Part shown: positions 52,079 through 61,752 of the stretch, in pieces
Position numbering within the stretch: position 1 is the first letter of the stretch
Layout: the number at the start of each line of letters is the position of its first letter
Program-made: the position numbers and the translations under genes
The notes under the pieces: generated by a model
Seen by the model: the letters and a program-made list of their open reading frames with translations, nothing else
Told to the model about the DNA's origin: nothing
The model's database searches: none
Source: Lujinxingia sediminis
GTDB lineage: Bacteria; Myxococcota_A; Bradymonadia; Bradymonadales; Bradymonadaceae
Assembly: GCF_004005565.1 (NCBI RefSeq)
Contig: NZ_SADD01000001.1
Location: 248,001 to 312,000 of the forward strand
Reading direction: 5' to 3'
DNA: 64,000 nucleotides

Positions 52079-54433
52079 ATGACCAGTCAAAATGCGATGT
52101 CCGGGCTACGAAACTCTCTGATCCTGGGCACGCTTCTGGGGTTGAGCGCGGCCTGCGCGTCGACCCCGCAGGGGCCGGTGGCCTGGCCTGATACCCCCAT
52201 TGAGACCGCACCGGCCGGTGACCCGGAGGAAGAGGCGCGCTTTGAGCGCGGCGATGACGGTCTTCTTTATGTGGTCGGCGGTGAGCAACTTAAGGTCGGG
52301 CAAGCCGTCTTCGGGCGCTACGATGGCGTCTGGCCCCTCCAGGGGACCGCGCCCCCGGCGCTCTTTGTGGGGCAGGTCGTTGAGAATGCCGGCGCGGCGA
52401 GCTGGCGGGTGCATCCGCTTTACATCTTCCCGGAGACCGATGTCATAGCGCTTCAGCCGGCCCTGGAGCTGGCCGATGGCGAGCCCGAATCGATGGGGAA
52501 GGGCGTCGGCGAGTTAACCTCGATTGATTACAGCGGCCCGACCCATCTGGGGGTGAACCTCGGGGGCATCGAAGGTGTGCAGCAGGGGGATATGTACCTG
52601 GTGTTGCGCAACCCGGAGGCCGAAGGCGTCCCTGCCGGCCAGCTCACCCGTCGGCTCCTGGGCGTGTGCATGATCGTGGAGGTTGAGGCCGAGACGAGCA
52701 CCTGTCGGCTGCGCGTGGGCCATCACGACTACGGCTGGGCCGGCACGATCAACGAGGGCGATCAGGTACTCTTTGCCGAGCCGAGTTTTGGCAAAGCTCC
52801 TGCCGAGGCTGTGATGTATATCAGCCCGGTGGAGGGGCGTGATGAACTCAACGCGAAAGTCGTGGCGCATCTGCAGGCCTATATCGATCGCATGCCCGGT
52901 GCGCGCGTGCGCGTCGAGCCCTTTGATGCCTCGATCGACGCGGCCGATGAGAATTTTCACCGCTGGGGTTCGCTGGCCAGCTCCAACGAGCTTCCGGCGA
53001 TGCTTCTAGGCGTCTCAGTGGTGGATCGCGATGGCGAAGAGCACCTGGTGCTCAACTACACCGGCCTGAGCCCGGCGCTGGGCAGCGGTATGGTTGCCGC
53101 TCCCCCGGAGGGCGGTGTGGACATGGGGCCGATCGACGCGCTTGGTGAAGAGGCGTTCGGGCAGGTGGGCGCAACGGTGCTCGGCGCGCTGATGGTCTAT
53201 CGGGGCCAGAACGCCGAGGCGCTCATGCACCTTCACGACGCGCTTCGCTCGCCCGGGCTCCAGGGGCCCTGGCGCTGGCATGTGCGCGATCAGTACGCGA
53301 TGCGCTGGGGAGCGCTGGGGCATTTTGATGAGGCCCTCTGGCTGGTCTTGCAGGATGAGGCGATCGCTCGCGCCGAGAGCAATGAGCGCGCGCGCCTCAA
53401 TGCGCTGGGAACTCGGGTGAGGCTGCTCGACTTCCTGGAGCAGCCCGAGGCTGCTCTGGCCGCGTCTGAGGCGTATCTGCAAGCGCGTCAGGACGAGCGA
53501 CCCGGCACAAGTTACCTCTCCGCGCTGAGCATGAACGCCGAGATGTTGGCCGGTGTCGGCAACTTCGGGCGGGTGCGCGAGATCGTCGATGAGATCGTGG
53601 AGCTCTGCCCCGATGCCTGTCAGGGCGACGCCATCGGACTTCTGGCTGGCATCTACTGGGCCTCGATGGGTGATCCCGAACTCACCACCCGAATCGTCGG
53701 CGAGATGCTCACCCTGAGCACGCATACCGAAGACAACGCGATGGCCAGCGTGCGCATGTTCCAGGGGTGGACGGCGATGGGCGAGCGTGAGCTGGAGCAG
53801 GCTTTGATCGCGTTTCTGGAGGCGGAGCGACTTTTTGAAGAGGAGGGGTCAACCTACGGTCAGGCCCGCGCCAACCTCTACATCGCCATTGTGCAGATCG
53901 GGCGCGATGAGCCTCAGGATGCCTTTGAGCGAGGCATGGCCGCCCTGGAGACGATGACGCGCCTGGGCGACTACGGTTCCACGGTGCAGGTCTACGAGTA
54001 TTTAAGCGGTCTTTACGCAGACATCGACCCTTCGCAGCCCCCGCAACCCTACCTGGGCGGGGCGGTGCAGGTGCTTCAGGGCAACCTGCAGGCCAAACTC
54101 GCCACGGGCAGCTTCGGCGACGCCTCGGAGGCTGCCTTCAGTCTGGCGAATTTCCTCTTTCGGGTCGGGCAGCTCGAAGATGCCGAGAACCTCTTTAAAC
54201 GCGCGGTGACCCTGGGGTTGCGTTCGACGCGTTTTGATATCTGCGCGCTCTCTCATCTCTTTTTAGGACTTGCAGCCCGCGCTCAGGGCGATATGGAAGG
54301 GTTTCAGGACGAGGTGCTTCGCGCTCGTCTGATGAGTGAGCTCGCCGAAGATCCGATGATCGACGAGCTGATCAACAACCTGCTCTCACCGTCCGATGGT
54401 GGCGGCGACGACGTACCCACGCAGATGTTATGA
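52079..54433 (+). CDS. TPR-rich lipoprotein, translationally coupled to manA
   Basis: A 784-residue outer-membrane or periplasmic lipoprotein. The signal ends with lipobox SAAC (Cys26). About 230 residues of beta-rich sequence (LYVVGGEQLKVGQAVFGRYD) precede a long helical part with TPR-like pairs such as ALWLVLQDEAIARAESNER and GRVREIVDEIVELCPDACQG; no catalytic motif is visible. ATG 52079 follows TTTGGAGG. Its stop codon overlaps the ManA start by four bases (ATGA), so the two proteins are made together. A role in a sugar or surface-polymer pathway follows from that coupling only. Confidence 0.75.
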   Translation: MTSQNAMSGLRNSLILGTLLGLSAACASTPQGPVAWPDTPIETAPAGDPEEEARFERGDDGLLYVVGGEQLKVGQAVFGRYDGVWPLQGTAPPALFVGQVVENAGAASWRVHPLYIFPETDVIALQPALELADGEPESMGKGVGELTSIDYSGPTHLGVNLGGIEGVQQGDMYLVLRNPEAEGVPAGQLTRRLLGVCMIVEVEAETSTCRLRVGHHDYGWAGTINEGDQVLFAEPSFGKAPAEAVMYISPVEGRDELNAKVVAHLQAYIDRMPGARVRVEPFDASIDAADENFHRWGSLASSNELPAMLLGVSVVDRDGEEHLVLNYTGLSPALGSGMVAAPPEGGVDMGPIDALGEEAFGQVGATVLGALMVYRGQNAEALMHLHDALRSPGLQGPWRWHVRDQYAMRWGALGHFDEALWLVLQDEAIARAESNERARLNALGTRVRLLDFLEQPEAALAASEAYLQARQDERPGTSYLSALSMNAEMLAGVGNFGRVREIVDEIVELCPDACQGDAIGLLAGIYWASMGDPELTTRIVGEMLTLSTHTEDNAMASVRMFQGWTAMGERELEQALIAFLEAERLFEEEGSTYGQARANLYIAIVQIGRDEPQDAFERGMAALETMTRLGDYGSTVQVYEYLSGLYADIDPSQPPQPYLGGAVQVLQGNLQAKLATGSFGDASEAAFSLANFLFRVGQLEDAENLFKRAVTLGLRSTRFDICALSHLFLGLAARAQGDMEGFQDEVLRARLMSELAEDPMIDELINNLLSPSDGGGDDVPTQML

Positions 54434-55473
54434 GCGATATCACGCCCTATGTGTTGAAGATGCGCCCGCTCTTGATCGAGAAGATCTGGGGCGGGCGAAA
54501 GTTGGCTTCCCACTTCGGAAAGGCCCTTCCCGAGGCGGGGCGTTATGGCGAGAGCTGGGAGGTCGCGGATTTGCCCGAGGGGCAGTCACAGGTGGACTCC
54601 GGCCCACTCGCCGGGAGCACGCTCAGCGAGGTGGTTGCGCTCTGGGGGCGCGACCTGGTGGGCACGGCGGCGCCGGATGGCAGGCGTTTTCCCCTTCTTG
54701 TGAAGGTGCTCGATGCGGCCGCTGACTTAAGCGTGCAGGTGCATCCGGGGCATGCTGATCTGGCGGAGCTCCCCGGTGCGAACTCCAAAGATGAGTGCTG
54801 GATGATTCTCGACTCCGAGCCGGGAGCCTCGATCGTGCACGGGCTCAGCGAGGAGGTCGCGCCCGAAGCGTTTGCTGAGGCCGCCCGCCAGGGCACACTT
54901 AAGCCTATGTTGCATCACGCGCCGGTTCGCCCCGGGCAGGTCGTACGTGTGAGCCCGGGCACCGTACACGCCATCGGCGCCGGGGTGGCCCTGCTGGAGG
55001 TGCAGGAACCCTCCGACACCACCTACCGGGTCTATGACTACAATCGCCCCGGTCTCGACGGGGAGCTGCGCGCGCTGCACCTCGACGAGGCGATGAAGGT
55101 CAGTCGGCTGCGCCCCTCCGACGAGGTGGCTGTGGAGCCGATTACGCTTGGCGAGGGCGTTGAGCTTCGCGTGGACGCGCCGGGTTACCGCCTGGAGACA
55201 CTGCGCCTGGCTGGCGAGCGTCGTGTCCGCTGGGCGGTCGAACGCAGCACGGCGCAGGTGATCTTTTGCGTGAGCGGCCGGGTGGTGCTTGACGACGGGG
55301 CAGGCGGAACGCTCGTCATGCAGGTCGGTGAGACGGCCGTGGTGCCCGCGGCATTGAGGCAGGTCAGCGCCCGAACGATCGACGCGGAGTTGGCAGTGGC
55401 GGGCCTGGGAGGTGCGCTGCTCATCCGCGAACTCAACGCGGTGGAGTATGGCGAGGAGGTCGCGCCGGTCTGA
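54430..55473 (+). CDS. manA: Class I mannose-6-phosphate isomerase
   Basis: A 347-residue zinc enzyme converting mannose-6-phosphate and fructose-6-phosphate, feeding GDP-mannose synthesis. The zinc ligands are readable: Gln and His in VQVHPGHADL, Glu in NSKDECWMIL, His in SPGTVHAIGAG; the opening IEKIWGGRKLA is the standard class I beginning. The start overlaps the stop of the lipoprotein gene. A strong terminator follows. No GMP or guanylyltransferase is adjacent. Confidence 0.92.
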   Translation: MSDITPYVLKMRPLLIEKIWGGRKLASHFGKALPEAGRYGESWEVADLPEGQSQVDSGPLAGSTLSEVVALWGRDLVGTAAPDGRRFPLLVKVLDAAADLSVQVHPGHADLAELPGANSKDECWMILDSEPGASIVHGLSEEVAPEAFAEAARQGTLKPMLHHAPVRPGQVVRVSPGTVHAIGAGVALLEVQEPSDTTYRVYDYNRPGLDGELRALHLDEAMKVSRLRPSDEVAVEPITLGEGVELRVDAPGYRLETLRLAGERRVRWAVERSTAQVIFCVSGRVVLDDGAGGTLVMQVGETAVVPAALRQVSARTIDAELAVAGLGGALLIRELNAVEYGEEVAPV

Positions 55474-55539
55474 TGCATTCGCTCAGGTTGTTTCAACGAT
55501 GTAAGCGGGCCGACGCTCCACGCGTCTGAGCGCGAACGA

Positions 55540-55583
55540 AAAAAGCCCCGCCTCCTCAGGACTGAGGAGGCGGGGCTTTTTCG
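55540..55583. terminator. Bidirectional Rho-independent terminator
   Basis: GCCCCGCCTCCTCAG / CTGAGGAGGCGGGGC between A- and T-runs; serves manA and the convergent Cys-rich lipoprotein gene. Confidence 0.95.
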
Positions 55584-55628
55584 TATGACTGCATCAGAAG
55601 TCAGCATCGCGAGGATGCGTCGACGCGA

Positions 55629-56945
55629 TCACTCGGGAATGCAGAAGTTGGGCATGTTGAAGAACTGACCGGCGATGCAGGTCTGACCGTCAGGGCAGTT
55701 GCCGCGAACAAAAGGCGGCGTGGGTATAACGGTAAGCTCACAACCGGTGCACATCAGCCCGTCGCAGGTTTGACCTTCACCGCTGCAGGTGCAGTCGGGG
55801 TTGCACATGCCACATCCCGCGTCTCCGCCAGCGCCGGAGCAGGTGTTGGTGGCCGGGTCACAGAACCCGGGGAAGGGGCAGGAGGTTGGGTCGTTGGGAT
55901 CGCAGGAGCCACCGGCGTTGGGGATCTCGCAGGAGCCGCTGGCAGTGCACTCGTAACCGGCCGGACAGGCGTTGGGGTCGGTGGTGCAGTTGGGGGCCTG
56001 GCCGCAGAAGCCGTCGATGCAGAGCTCGCCGGCGGAGCAGTCGGCCGCACCCACGCACTCGGAGCAGCAGTTGTTGATGCAGTAGGGGGTGCCGTTACCG
56101 GACTGCCCGCAGATGCCGGGCTGGTCGTTGGAGCAGGGGGTGGCGCAGCCCTGCTGCTGCTCGCAGACCCCGGCGTTACAGACACGACCGGCGTCGCAAT
56201 CACCGGCGTTTTCGCACTGGACGCAGGCGCAGGCTTCCGTGTCGAAGATCGGGTTGGTCGGGGTGCAGTCTTCCGGCCCGATATCGGAGCAGTTGTTGGT
56301 CTGGCAGGTGCCGTTGCTCTCGTCGCAGTATTCGCCAGCCTGGCAGCTCGCGCCGGGAAGGGTGCAGTCGGGCTGGCAGGTTCCGTAGCCTTCAACGCAT
56401 CGCTCACCGTCGCCGCATGTTACCGTGTTGCAATCGACGATGGGGATGCACTGATCTGTGCCCGGATCGCAGAACTCGGTGCCCTGCTCGCAATCGTCGG
56501 TGCTCTCACAGGTGTTGTCGCTGCTCCCGGGAACGCACTCGCCACCCAGGTTGCAGACCTCACCTTCATCGCAGTCGCTGGCGTTCTGGCAGTCGCCGGT
56601 TTGGACGCTTCCGCCACAAACACCTTCAATGCAGGCTTCACCGTTGGAGCAATCGTCCGGGCTGTAGCACTCAGGCGCGGAGCAGGAGCCTTCGGGGCGC
56701 TCCGGGGTGATCAGGCAGACCTGTTCGATCGTGCAGAATTCGCACTCGGCGACGATGCACAGGCTGTTGGCGCCGCAGACGGTGCCGAGGTCGCAGTCGA
56801 TGTCGGTGACACAGGTCGCAGCTGCGACGTCGTCACCGGGGCAACCGGTGGAGAAGGCCGCGACCGAAACAACCAGCGCCAGCGAGGCCAGGAAACGGCG
56901 CGTACACTGCGCCAGGCTCTGAGGGAAAGTAGTGTTCATCATCAT
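55629..56945 (-). CDS. Large Cys-rich lipoprotein of repeated CxxxxDC modules
   Basis: A 438-residue secreted lipoprotein. The signal ends with lipobox FSTGC (Cys35). About 64 further Cys form tandem modules of the type C-x(4)-DC-x(5)-C-x(5)-C (for example CVTDIDCDLGTVC, CQNASDCDEGEVC, CESTDDCEQGTEFC), common in surface proteins of Myxococcota. A related short module occurs in the lipoprotein at 7.4-9.3 kb. Rich disulfide bonding outside the cell is expected. Three Met codons open the frame; 56945 is taken. The 410-residue open frame on the other strand is a shadow. Confidence 0.85.
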   Translation of the reverse strand: MMMNTTFPQSLAQCTRRFLASLALVVSVAAFSTGCPGDDVAAATCVTDIDCDLGTVCGANSLCIVAECEFCTIEQVCLITPERPEGSCSAPECYSPDDCSNGEACIEGVCGGSVQTGDCQNASDCDEGEVCNLGGECVPGSSDNTCESTDDCEQGTEFCDPGTDQCIPIVDCNTVTCGDGERCVEGYGTCQPDCTLPGASCQAGEYCDESNGTCQTNNCSDIGPEDCTPTNPIFDTEACACVQCENAGDCDAGRVCNAGVCEQQQGCATPCSNDQPGICGQSGNGTPYCINNCCSECVGAADCSAGELCIDGFCGQAPNCTTDPNACPAGYECTASGSCEIPNAGGSCDPNDPTSCPFPGFCDPATNTCSGAGGDAGCGMCNPDCTCSGEGQTCDGLMCTGCELTVIPTPPFVRGNCPDGQTCIAGQFFNMPNFCIPE

Positions 56946-57182
56946 GAGTCAATCCGGTGTATCAGTGCGTCCGCGAAGCTGCCCGGGATCATCCCTGGAT
57001 GAGGACTACGGCTGACAAGAAATCAGACGCAACTCAGCAGCGAGGCCGTGACGCGGGGGTTCTAGTTGCCCTTGAAGGGACTGTCCACCATACGGGTTTC
57101 GCCTTGTAAGTCAAACGCTTCTATGATGTCTTTTCGCCGCTTAGGCCAGACCGGTTCACCTCAAAAACGAACGAAGGCGATC

Positions 57183-58040
57183 ATGCGCAATCTGATTTCG
57201 ACGGGCTTACGAAAGTTGGTCAAAAACGAGTCGCGTTACCCAAGGGGGCAGCGCAGCGCGGTGGTGATAGCCGTGGCGACGGTGAAGGGAGGTGTAGGGA
57301 AAACAACGACCGCCGTCAACCTGGCCAGCGCCCTGGCCACCTTTCACGACAAAAAGGTGCTCCTGATTGACCTCGACGCGCAGGGGCATTGCTCCACGAG
57401 TTTGAGTTCGGCGTTACCCGCGGTTGGGCCCGAGCCCACGCCGATAAGCGAGGTGCTGCTTTCGGAGGAGCGCCTTGATGTGCTCGACGCTCGCCGTTCC
57501 ACCACGATCGCCAACCTCGACCTGACGCCAGCCGATCGGGGGCTGGCCGAAGCCGAGGGGCGCATCAGTCAGAAGATCGGAAAGGAGCTGCTTTTGCGTG
57601 ACGCGCTGGAGTACGCGCGCACTCATTACGACGTGATTTTGATGGACTGCCCGCCCAATAAGGGGAACCTCACCCTTAACGCGCTTCTTGCGGCCGATCA
57701 GGTGCTCATTCCCACCGATCTTTCGCCCTTGAGTGTGCAGGGGGCCGATGAACTTCTGGAGACCGTGCTCACAATTCGGGACCGCCTCCATCACCGTGTC
57801 GAGATTCTTGGGGTGGTGCTCACGCGGGTCGATGGTCGAAATGTGACGATCAACCAGGAGATTTTGCAGAGCATTGAGGCGGCCTGGGGCGATCTGGTGC
57901 TGGGGCAGACCATCGGCATCAACACCCAGCTTGCGCGCGCGCAGCTCAGCGGGGAGTCGATCTTTGATCATGCACCGCAGAGCCGAGGGGCGGCGCATTA
58001 TAAAGCGCTGGCCGATGAGGTCATCGCGCGTCTGGGATGA
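57183..58040 (+). CDS. ParA/MinD-like ATPase, orphan
   Basis: A 285-residue P-loop ATPase of the ParA class. It has the deviant Walker A ATVKGGVGKTTTAVNLA with its signature Lys, the Walker-A' DLDAQGHCS strand, and the DCPPNKGNLTLNALLAA segment with Walker B. It lacks a ParB neighbour, so a chromosome-partition role is not supported by context; orphan ParA proteins also position signalling arrays or other cargo. ATG 57183 opens MRNLISTGLRK after GAAGGCGA; longer in-frame starts (57123, 57066) are possible. It precedes gcvPB after 161 bases. Confidence 0.85.
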   Translation: MRNLISTGLRKLVKNESRYPRGQRSAVVIAVATVKGGVGKTTTAVNLASALATFHDKKVLLIDLDAQGHCSTSLSSALPAVGPEPTPISEVLLSEERLDVLDARRSTTIANLDLTPADRGLAEAEGRISQKIGKELLLRDALEYARTHYDVILMDCPPNKGNLTLNALLAADQVLIPTDLSPLSVQGADELLETVLTIRDRLHHRVEILGVVLTRVDGRNVTINQEILQSIEAAWGDLVLGQTIGINTQLARAQLSGESIFDHAPQSRGAAHYKALADEVIARLG

Positions 58041-58201
58041 GCTCAGGTACGTCATCTTTGGAGGGATCAGGTTCGGTGTTGCTTGCGCACAGCCCCGGGC
58101 CTCTTCTATGAGCAATGCGACACGCGGGTTGCAGGCACACGGTCTGGCTCGGGTGTGTGGTTCGCATCTTTCGCATCGTGGATGTGACGGAGAATCAGCA
58201 G

Positions 58202-59782
58202 ATGACGGAGCAAGCGATGGAAAACCCTGTAGGGCTTGAGGCCTTTGTCGAAAACGCGCCAATCTCGCCGGCCGAGCGCGTCTCGCGCGGTTTGCAATTT
58301 GAAGAGCCGCTGATCTTTGAGCGCAGCGAGCCGGGGCGTCGCGGTTTTGTCTTCTCGGAGAGCGATTGGGACGTGGAGCGGGTCGATGTCGCCAGCGAAC
58401 TCGGCGAGCTTCTGCGCGAGAATGACGCGGAGCTTCCGGAGGTGACCGAGCCCGATGTGGTGCGCCATTATACGCGGCTCAGCCAGTGGAACTACGCCAT
58501 TGATACCGGGTTTTATCCGCTGGGTTCGTGCACGATGAAGTACAACCCGAAGATCAATGAGGCGACCGCGCGGTTACCGGGCTTCGCGCGTCTGCATCCC
58601 TATATGCCCGAGCGCTGGACCCAGGGGGCGCTGGAGCTTCTGTGGAACCTGGAGGGGCTACTCTCGGAGATCGCCGGGTTGCCGCATTGCTCGTTGCAGC
58701 CCGCCGCCGGTGCCCAGGGCGAGCTCACGGGGTTGATGTGCATCCGCGCCTTTCATGAGTCGCGTGGTGATACGAAGCGCACGCGCATCATCGTGCCGGA
58801 CTCTGCGCACGGCACCAACCCGGCGTCTGCGGCCTTTTGTGGGTTCAGCGTGGTGGAGGTGCCCTCAAGTCCTGATGGGACGCTCAGCGCGGCGGCGGTC
58901 GCTGCTGTGATGGATGAGACGGTCGCTGGCCTGATGATCACCAACCCCAACACTATGGGGATCTTCGAGGGTGAGATCGCCGAGATCTGCAAGGTCGTCC
59001 ACGAGGGCGGCGGCAAGGTCTATATGGATGGTGCCAATATGAACGCCATTCTGGGGCAGGCGCGCCCGGGTGATTTTGGCATCGATGTGATGCATTACAA
59101 CGTGCATAAAACCTTCTCGACGCCGCACGGCGGTGGCGGCCCCGGCGGCGGTCCGATCTGTGTGAGCGACGACCTGGCACCTTTTCTTCCGGTGCCGCGC
59201 ATTGAGCGTCATGAAGTCGAGGGCAAGGCCACGTTTAAGCTCGTGCGCGAGGGTTACGAGCAGTCGGTGGGCAAGGTCAAAGCCTTCTGGGGCAACTTCC
59301 TGGTGTACGTGCGTGCCTACACCTACCTGCGCGAGTACGGCAGCAACCTGCCAAGGATCAGCGAGCGCGCGGTGCTCAATGCCAATTATGTACGCACGCA
59401 ACTCAGCGATACGTACAGCGTGGCGTACCCGGGCACCTGCATGCATGAGGTGGTGTTTGATGACCGATCGTACAAGGCCTCGGGCGCAACCACGCTCGAT
59501 ATTGCCAAGCGCATGATCGACTTTGGGATTCATCCGCCCACGACGTACTTTCCGTTGAACGTGTCGGGAGCGCTGATGGTGGAGCCCACCGAGACCGAAT
59601 CGTTGCGCACGCTCGATGAGTTTATCCTGGTGATGCGCACCATTCACCGCGAGGCGCTGGAGGCTCCCGAGAAACTTAAGGGCGCGCCGCATAACGCGTT
59701 CCGAACGCGCCTTGATGAGACAAGCGCTGCGCGCAAGCCCGTGCTCACCTACCGTCAGGCGCGCGCGCAGCGCGAGGGCTGA
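58202..59782 (+). CDS. gcvPB: Glycine dehydrogenase (decarboxylating) subunit 2
   Basis: A 526-residue PLP enzyme, the C-terminal half of the P protein in the glycine cleavage system, which decarboxylates glycine and hands the aminomethyl group to the H protein. The PLP Lys is in NVHKTFSTPHGGGGPG; the family landmarks GSCTMKYNPKINE and PDSAHGTNPASAAF are present. In split-P organisms it pairs with subunit 1 (gcvPA); that gene, gcvT and gcvH are not in the window. ATG 58202 has GGAG nine bases ahead. A terminator follows. Confidence 0.95.
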   Translation: MTEQAMENPVGLEAFVENAPISPAERVSRGLQFEEPLIFERSEPGRRGFVFSESDWDVERVDVASELGELLRENDAELPEVTEPDVVRHYTRLSQWNYAIDTGFYPLGSCTMKYNPKINEATARLPGFARLHPYMPERWTQGALELLWNLEGLLSEIAGLPHCSLQPAAGAQGELTGLMCIRAFHESRGDTKRTRIIVPDSAHGTNPASAAFCGFSVVEVPSSPDGTLSAAAVAAVMDETVAGLMITNPNTMGIFEGEIAEICKVVHEGGGKVYMDGANMNAILGQARPGDFGIDVMHYNVHKTFSTPHGGGGPGGGPICVSDDLAPFLPVPRIERHEVEGKATFKLVREGYEQSVGKVKAFWGNFLVYVRAYTYLREYGSNLPRISERAVLNANYVRTQLSDTYSVAYPGTCMHEVVFDDRSYKASGATTLDIAKRMIDFGIHPPTTYFPLNVSGALMVEPTETESLRTLDEFILVMRTIHREALEAPEKLKGAPHNAFRTRLDETSAARKPVLTYRQARAQREG

Positions 59783-59806
59783 ACGCGTCAGTGACGAACC
59801 GTGAAG

Positions 59807-59842
59807 CAAAAAAGCGCCTCCCCTGCGGGAGGCGCTTTTTTA
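59807..59842. terminator. Bidirectional Rho-independent terminator
   Basis: AAAAAAGCGCCTCCC, short loop CTGC, GGGAGGCGCTTTTTT. Separates gcvPB from the convergent acyl-CoA dehydrogenase gene. Confidence 0.95.
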
Positions 59843-59878
59843 CTGGCTAAAACGTGGGTCAGAGTCTCATCGCTCGTC

Positions 59879-61027
59879 TCAGAGTCCCATGACCTTGGAG
59901 ATGATCTCCTTCATGATCTCGGTGGTGCCGCCGCCGATCGAGAGCAGGCGCGTGTCGCGCCAGGCGCGGGCCACCGGGCCCTCTTCGACGTAGCCCATGC
60001 CGCCGTGGAGTTGCAGACAGCCGTCAATGACGCTCATCGCCGTCTCGCCAACCATCATCTTGGCCATCGAGATCTCGCGCTGGCAGGGAATGCCCCGCTC
60101 AAAAAGTTGGGCGGCGTGGTAGGTCAGCGCGCGGCAAGCTTCGAGCTGAGCCTCCATCTCCACGAGTTTATGGCGGGTGACCTGGAAGCCGGTCAGGGGG
60201 CGGTCGAAGGCGTGGCGTTCTTTGCAGTAGATGATCGTCTTATCGAGCACGATTTGAGCGCCGGCGGTGCCTGTGAGCGCGCCAACCAGGCGCTCTCCCT
60301 GGAAGTTCTGCATGATGTAGTAGAAGCCCGCGCCTTCGTCGCCAAGCAGGTAGCGCGCGGGGACCCGGCAGTCTTCAAAGAAGAGTTCGGCGGTGTCGGA
60401 GCAGTGGTTGCCGATCTTTTCGAGCTTTTTACCAACGCTGAATCCCGGAGTGTCGGTGGGGAAGAGGATCAGGCTGATGCCGCCGTAGCGGTTGTCCGGG
60501 TCGGTGCGCACGGCCAGGGTGATGAAGTCGGCGCGGGTGCCGTTGGTGATCCAGGTCTTCTGACCGTTGATGATGTAGTCGTCACCGTCGCGTTTTGCGG
60601 TGGTGCGGATGCCGGCGACGTCGCTTCCGGCACCGGGCTCGGAGACGCCCAGCGCAGCGATCTTCTCGCCACGGATGGCGGGTATTAAGAACTCTTCTTT
60701 CTGCGCGTCGGTGCCCAGCTCGCCGATGATGGGCGTGGCCATATCGCTCTGCACCAGCATCGCCATCGCCAGGCCGGCCATGGAGCTGTGTGGAAGCTCT
60801 TCGGCGAGTACGGCGGTGTGCCAGATGTCTCCACCTGCGCCACCGAGCTCTTCGGGGTAGCGACAGCCGATGAAGCCCAGATCGCCCATCGTTTTAAAAA
60901 CCTCGCGAGGAAACTCGCGGGCGGCCTCCCATGCTTCCGCGTGGGGAGCGAGCTCCTTGAGGCAGAAGTCGCGCACGGCCTTACGAAACATGTCATGTTC
61001 GTCAGTAAACTGGGCGTACTTTTTCAT
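59879..61027 (-). CDS. Acyl-CoA dehydrogenase
   Basis: A 382-residue FAD flavoprotein of fatty-acid or branched-chain catabolism. It shows LAMAMLVQSDMATPIIGE, ALGVSEPGAGSD, the YIINGQKTWITNG segment and the QLHGGMGYVEEGPVARAWRD C-terminal motif. Where medium-chain enzymes have the catalytic Glu in YEGT this protein reads IGGGTTEIMKEI, so the base must lie elsewhere, as in long-chain or isovaleryl-type enzymes; I do not assign it. ATG 61027 follows GGAG at eight bases. The cNMP-binding gene precedes it on the same strand after 92 bases. Substrate unknown. Confidence 0.9.
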   Translation of the reverse strand: MKKYAQFTDEHDMFRKAVRDFCLKELAPHAEAWEAAREFPREVFKTMGDLGFIGCRYPEELGGAGGDIWHTAVLAEELPHSSMAGLAMAMLVQSDMATPIIGELGTDAQKEEFLIPAIRGEKIAALGVSEPGAGSDVAGIRTTAKRDGDDYIINGQKTWITNGTRADFITLAVRTDPDNRYGGISLILFPTDTPGFSVGKKLEKIGNHCSDTAELFFEDCRVPARYLLGDEGAGFYYIMQNFQGERLVGALTGTAGAQIVLDKTIIYCKERHAFDRPLTGFQVTRHKLVEMEAQLEACRALTYHAAQLFERGIPCQREISMAKMMVGETAMSVIDGCLQLHGGMGYVEEGPVARAWRDTRLLSIGGGTTEIMKEIISKVMGL

Positions 61028-61119
61028 GCGGCGAGCTCCGTGAAAGCAGTCCATTTGTGCTTGAATAGCCACAGTTTACGGACGCGACGCGCCGGCGACA
61101 AGGTTGCTCGCCGGGGAGC

Positions 61120-61599
61120 TTATTCAAACATGTTGGACATGGCGAAGAAGGCGATCTTCTCGTTGCTCTCGCGAAGTCGGGAGGAGAGCGTGCCGACAAA
61201 GCTCCAGAGGATCTCGTTGGCCAGGTCGCGGTCTTTGCTCATGAGCTCCAGGAGGGCGTCGCGTTGGAGCACGCCCAGGTGGCAGGTGCCCCCGGCGATG
61301 GCGTGGGCGCTACGCACGGCTTTGTCATCGAGCAGCGCCATCTCGCCGAAGTATGAGCCGGCTTTCAGAAACGCCAGCGCCTCCTCACCCACTCCGTGGA
61401 TGTCTTTGGAGATGCGGACTTCGCCCTCCAGGATGATGTAGAGAGCGTCGCCTTTGTCGCCTTCGCGGAAGATAAGCTCGGCGGGTTTAGGGCGCATCGT
61501 GGTGGTGATAGCCAGGAGCGACTCCAGCGCGCGGTCGCTGACGCTGGCGAAAAGATCGACGTCGCGAAGCGCGGAGATGTCGAGAAATGTCCAGCTCAC
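61120..61599 (-). CDS. Small cyclic-nucleotide-binding protein
   Basis: A 159-residue single-domain cNMP-binding protein of the Crp fold without DNA-binding helix. The phosphate-binding cassette is FGEMALLDDKAVRSAHA, with Gly-Glu and the Arg that holds cyclic nucleotides; helices around it match. It could sense cAMP or cGMP, or c-di-GMP in related proteins. I start at GTG 61599 because GAGG lies five bases ahead and the fold begins at once; longer frames have no support. It lies upstream of the acyl-CoA dehydrogenase gene. Confidence 0.8.
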   Translation of the reverse strand: MSWTFLDISALRDVDLFASVSDRALESLLAITTTMRPKPAELIFREGDKGDALYIILEGEVRISKDIHGVGEEALAFLKAGSYFGEMALLDDKAVRSAHAIAGGTCHLGVLQRDALLELMSKDRDLANEILWSFVGTLSSRLRESNEKIAFFAMSNMFE

Positions 61600-61692
61600 G
61601 GGCACCTCGGAGGTTGAGACGAGCCAGTCAGATAAAAAGAACGAGAAACGGATGTGTCTACGTCGAGTGTACGCGCTGGGGAGGGGGGAGCC

Positions 61693-61728
61693 ATAAAAAA
61701 ATCCCCGACACTGTGAGGTATCGGGGAT
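61693..61728 (-). terminator. Rho-independent terminator for the His-rich lipoprotein gene
   Basis: On the minus strand ATCCCCGA, loop, TCGGGGAT, then seven T. It is 25 bases after the lipoprotein stop and ends its own transcript. Confidence 0.85.
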
Positions 61729-61752
61729 GAAGAACACGCGAAGTGTAACGAG

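Noticed and set aside
55770-57002. A 410-residue open frame opposite the Cys-rich lipoprotein gene
   Set aside because: The minus strand shows regular Cys modules and a lipobox; the plus frame is a Gly/Ala/Val shadow of them.
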